From assembly GCF_014268445.2 (NCBI RefSeq), contig NZ_CP077089.1, positions 3,217,501-3,281,500 of the forward strand: DNA of 64,000 nt, written 5' to 3'. The position numbers and the translations under genes were made by a program. The notes under the pieces were generated by a model. That model was not told where the DNA came from. It saw nothing but the letters and a program-made list of their open reading frames with translations, and did not search any database. Every line of letters starts with the position of its first letter. Position 1 is the stretch's first letter. This document shows, in pieces, positions 61,901 through 64,000 of this stretch. This DNA is from Pseudomonas tensinigenes. GTDB taxonomy: Bacteria > Pseudomonadota > Gammaproteobacteria > Pseudomonadales > Pseudomonadaceae.

Positions 61901-62733
61901 AGATCCCGTACGTAAGCGTCGGCCCAGTCAGCAGCGATGGGGCTGGAAACAAGTGCCTTGATAATGTCCTCAGCCTCGGCACGTGTGAAGGGCGCAGTTC
62001 GTCCGCCAAAAATGCTCTCCGACAAATGCTCCAGTAACGATTGATCCTTGATGTAACTGGTGATGAGTTTGCGGAACTCACTGCGCTCAGTTGCAGTAAG
62101 CGTCGCCGAGTTGCCTTCTCCAGTCTTTATCATTTCCCAATAGTTACTCAACTCTGGGCTTGCAGGAGGGGCAGCTTGCATGAATGCCAGTAACCGGTAA
62201 ACGTCGGCGGCATGGCGAGGGGTCAAGTAACCGTGGAAAGCCAGCCATTGTGCTAAATCAACTTCGTCTGCGGTGGAAATTTTGCCACCGGTCAAATGGG
62301 CCATTTCAACCAGTGTCTGCAGATCATCTTTCAGATCAGGGGAAAGTTTGAAGGCGTTTGCAAAACTCACGATCGCACCGGAGTGCTTTGCATTTATTTC
62401 GCCTTCAGCGGTCACTTCAAAGTCTGAGTGCTCGGAAAGTCTTAGCGTGCCCAGTAGTCTTTTGAAGGAGTCTTGTTCGGACATCAGTTGCAATAGCTGT
62501 CTGCCGGGAAGCAGGGCGTCTTCAAGTGACGATCCCGACTCCACAGAAAGTTTTGCGCCTTCCAGTGAAATTCTTTGCGCAGGAGCAAGATGTGCTGAGC
62601 GCTGCTTGAGTTTATATATCACTTCCTCTCGTTCACGGTTATCGCTTGCAACGTATTCACGGTGACGGTTAGAAGAAGGGGCAGGTCGGGATAAGTAACG
62701 TTGATTCAGGGAGTTTGAAAGTTTTAGGGTCAT
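58906..62733 (-). CDS. Large protein with C-terminal aspzincin-type metalloprotease motif
   Basis: A 1275-residue protein without signal peptide. The long N-terminal part is helix-rich and resembles the N-terminal regions of large Pseudomonas toxins (DUF6543/dermonecrotic-toxin-like) only in general style. A hydrophobic Ala-rich stretch (EAAMTILLVVGAIAKIASLA) lies at about two thirds. Near the C-terminus, residues 1145 onward read HEMSHG then APGTLDLYYGKP: HExxH followed by GTxDxxYG, the combined signature of aspzincin peptidases (deuterolysin M35 and Lys-MEP). NADSYEIAVSL further on also fits. It is thus a candidate zinc-protease toxin. The start at 62733 is preferred over an upstream Met. 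Confidence 0.78.
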   Translation of the reverse strand: MTLKLSNSLNQRYLSRPAPSSNRHREYVASDNREREEVIYKLKQRSAHLAPAQRISLEGAKLSVESGSSLEDALLPGRQLLQLMSEQDSFKRLLGTLRLSEHSDFEVTAEGEINAKHSGAIVSFANAFKLSPDLKDDLQTLVEMAHLTGGKISTADEVDLAQWLAFHGYLTPRHAADVYRLLAFMQAAPPASPELSNYWEMIKTGEGNSATLTATERSEFRKLITSYIKDQSLLEHLSESIFGGRTAPFTRAEAEDIIKALVSSPIAADWADAYVRDLDWYGARDNQPQSETSRKQIVLTSLLLNLHPQVGEDVPRNHVAGFDLYAAKHMEKSFAEIQTDFENHLIEHHRVSKKNAALAAHLLLAEPAPEFLVKGLPATLLVGTPQCVEFCRIVAVQEIIAPGSTRSMTYAQLQQLSTLEPVTESRKMLDALAAVDPVIDWAVLNKIVTPDDVEKSVTDSLKVATDAYARHARTLAENAETLTRQLPTRKSVALDILKQVAKGCTYLESDVLQQTRNRPLEDAYISLKMSPVELHMSNDLATGNWDLKKGESIYTAFPNMRGNLVSPDDEFYRQFNRAYLAYAQAMNTHLKQAFTSMPLLDRIRLLKGKVTMFTVRPSVARLQSITGISANPIATTLDAILKTTERKPTESHKEIDEAKGRYGVVVCCEFEGRVTCYELFTLHGVCRENTELAKLVQRENLLSAPARSNETNYSAPAKVHQLPMNIECYTHGVTPGLVDVSSGVIDKVAELSAVAPLSPINGYYQSFYSTEFDRLVNFVLKHRPVATYDELVKECWGQTRLEALRAKREKDLDTFLNFVVPFKSCIEDLGSDDIERQLDGAKACTLEAAMTILLVVGAIAKIASLAATSMSIATKASKIASTGAGLISNLLNPLDGATDLLVNGAKLLRKGWHSSVAALESAIYDARKWSGKTPYHALSKAVDPDTIRLGIRQTAQESADVFQVWGIRHSDEWYALNRLGEPWGAKMDSLNYKFKLPSLPWRKLMPKSYTKRYLKKAIPAAKTKLNNAIALLGDSEWEFEVRKILTYVFGTGSDEAVKHIGSRLQAMRKDLDAFTLANVSFKRTNVPAVAALNVPDYKQWKKAVVKGTVHQESIKRFIKIFPEHLDDLYRTSKYDETRIADVLIHEMSHGAPGTLDLYYGKPLEYAQTDVASLIDLARNPRMVDPTFSNPYRTVSTDSFTHLHQFDSIRPSLPTLIQKHPALYNADSYEIAVSLIDQIKSDPAGFGINISTLDSALKNSAAEPFLGTLGLNLGKA

Positions 62734-62865
62734 AATAAATTCGTTTATTTTGGTTTGTATGTTTGAGTGATCCTCTTTTGTTGGGCTGCGTTTATCAAGA
62801 AGCATTATGTGAGTGTGTTTTTCAACAGCTCGCCAGCTTGTATTTTATTCGCGAAAATATGAGGC

Positions 62866-62903
62866 CGGACTGCCCCTTGAAGTTGTTTGAAAGGGGCGGT
62901 CCG
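62866..62903. terminator. Hairpin between receiver gene and large-protein gene
   Basis: CGGAC-T-GCCCCTT (62866-62878) pairs with AAGGGGC-G-GTCCG (62891-62903) around a 12-base loop, a 13-bp stem with one T/G wobble position. It lies directly after the receiver gene stop (leftward transcription). No clean T-run follows on that strand, so it may be a weak terminator or a processing hairpin. Confidence 0.5.
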
Positions 62904-62912
62904 TTGACTTGT

Positions 62913-63272
62913 TTATTGAGTGATGCTTTTTACTTTGTCGCGCAATTGATCGATCGAAAAGGGTTTGCCGATGACCTGCATGCCTTCGGGCACTTCGATA
63001 CTTTCAGCGTAACCACTGGCAAACAGGATTGGCAGGGCGGGGCGCACGATGCGTGCCTGAGTCGCCAACTCACGACCATCCATACCCGGCAAACCTACAT
63101 CGGTCATCATCAAATCAATGTTCTGGTTCTTGTCATTGAGAAACTCCAGCGCCTGTTCGCTGCCGTCAGCCTCCAGCACCTTGTACTCCAACTCCTCCAG
63201 CACATCGACGATCAGCATGCGCACAATGGCATCGTCTTCTACTACAAGGATGATGGACGCTGGGGTGGACAT
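62913..63272 (-). CDS. CheY-like single-domain response regulator
   Basis: A 119-residue stand-alone receiver domain. Acidic pocket E12/D13/D14 in ILVVEDDAIVR, phospho-acceptor D58 in MMTDVGLPGMDG, conserved Ser/Thr-like and Lys in VIGKPFSIDQL. There is no output domain, so it should act by protein contact or phosphorelay. It is divergent from a sensor kinase gene at the window edge, its probable partner. Confidence 0.9.
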   Translation of the reverse strand: MSTPASIILVVEDDAIVRMLIVDVLEELEYKVLEADGSEQALEFLNDKNQNIDLMMTDVGLPGMDGRELATQARIVRPALPILFASGYAESIEVPEGMQVIGKPFSIDQLRDKVKSITQ

Positions 63273-63537
63273 AATAGAGGCTCTCAAAGATAGAAATTCA
63301 GGGGTATCGGCCGGTCGAATCTGCCGGGCTCATGCATGAGTAAGTGGCGCATGGCCATAAGTTCCCGGTTTGATACAAAAAACATTCACTGCAAATGGAC
63401 AGGCAAGGATAACTGTTGGCGTGGCTCTAGACGCGAGCAAATGTAGGAATTTGCTGCCAAAGCTGTGAGAAAAATGGATCCATACCACCGTTTTGGGGCA
63501 AACTCTCGGGTTTTCAACAGTTCGACAAGGCTGCCCC

Positions 63538-64000
63538 ATGTCCTCTCCGTCTACGGTTGATGAGCAACGGTTTCGCAAACTCCTGAGTCGCAACATCAGT
63601 CTGCCATTGGGCGTCGGTCTACTCAGTGCCGTGTTCTTCGTGTCGCTGATCACTTATCTGCTGTCGGTTATCCAGTGGGTGGAGCACACCGACCGAGTGA
63701 TCAATAACGCCAATGAAGCGGTGAAGCTCACTGTGGACCTGGAAACCGGCATGCGTGGTTTTCTGCTCAGCGGCGACGAGCACTTCCTCGACCCTTACGA
63801 GACGGCCAAGCCGCGTATCACCGTGGCGCTCAATACCTTGCTCGAACTGACTGCCGACAATCCGGTGCAAACCGATCGTCTGCGCCGCCTCCAGGCGTTG
63901 CAGACCGAGTGGGCCAATTACGCGCAATCGATGATCGATCTGCAGCGCTCCAGCGGCGATTACCGGGGCGCGGTCAAGGCCGGGCGTGGCAAGCGCCTGA
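63538..64000 (+). CDS. CHASE3-domain sensor kinase, 5' part
   Basis: An open frame of 154 codons running off the right edge. It begins MSSPSTVDEQRFRKLLSRN, has a membrane helix at about residues 22-46 (LPLGVGLLSAVFFVSLITYLL), and continues into a periplasmic domain with VDLETGMRGFLLSGDEHFLD, the CHASE3 signature. Kinase domains must lie beyond the window. AAGG precedes the ATG. It is divergent from the CheY-like gene. Confidence 0.82.
   Translation, partial: MSSPSTVDEQRFRKLLSRNISLPLGVGLLSAVFFVSLITYLLSVIQWVEHTDRVINNANEAVKLTVDLETGMRGFLLSGDEHFLDPYETAKPRITVALNTLLELTADNPVQTDRLRRLQALQTEWANYAQSMIDLQRSSGDYRGAVKAGRGKRL

Overview
The window looks like the chromosome of a Pseudomonas of the fluorescens group. 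The evidence is the gene content: an intact mtlE-F-G-K-D-Y-Z mannitol cluster with mtlR, the ptxS/kgu 2-ketogluconate operon with PtxS-type operators, an OprD-family porin, several small Pseudomonas-restricted DUF families, and many inverted REP doublets built on a core of the type GTGGGAGCGAGCCTGCTCGCG. No rRNA, tRNA, CRISPR array or insertion sequence was recognised. This identification rests on reading and memory of families; no database search was run.

Layout. 1-2.8 kb: sugar-acid use (partial MFS transporter, CdaR-type regulator, glycerate kinase). 3.1-6.0 kb: a chemoreceptor and an AruH-like arginine:pyruvate transaminase. 6.1-11.5 kb: kguD, kguT, kguK, kguE and ptxS, with two PtxS operator palindromes. 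11.6-19 kb: a DUF1345 membrane protein and an RND pump plus adaptor, divergent from an OmpR/EnvZ-type two-component system. 19.1-25.1 kb: nicotinamidase, a 755-residue protein of unknown function behind a perfect lux-box-like palindrome, an anti-sigma/ECF sigma/TPR operon, and a methyltransferase. 25.2-30.4 kb: mostly small genes, plus a catalytic-domain-only threonine dehydratase preceded by what reads as a complete isoleucine attenuator. 30.5-42.8 kb: a type VI secretion island (vgrG, DUF4123 adaptor, 1101-residue putative effector, then six tandem Sel1-repeat genes that are probably immunity proteins). The Sel1 array is visibly more AT-rich than its surroundings. 43.1-45.2 kb: OprD-family porin and a transglycosylase-like lipoprotein. 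45.2-55.2 kb: mannitol/arabitol-type catabolic operon. 55.4-62.7 kb: two PI-PLC-like proteins, a glycosyltransferase and a 1275-residue protein ending in an aspzincin-type metalloprotease motif. 62.9-64 kb: a CheY-like receiver divergent from a CHASE3 sensor kinase cut by the right edge.

How the genes work together. MtlEFGK import polyols, MtlD oxidises them, and MtlZ and MtlY phosphorylate the resulting keto-sugars. KguT imports 2-ketogluconate, KguK phosphorylates it, KguD reduces it and PtxS represses the set. VgrG, the DUF4123 protein and the large effector form a T6SS cargo unit, with the Sel1 array as presumed self-protection.

The observations most worth testing are the ilvA attenuator with a leader peptide that may be translated from a leaderless mRNA, the six-gene Sel1 array with one frameshifted and one start-less copy, the lux-box-like palindrome, the aspzincin protein, an ECF sigma gene without a canonical start codon, a structured RNA candidate near 30.05 kb, and a 43-bp tandem repeat inside the mannitol operon.
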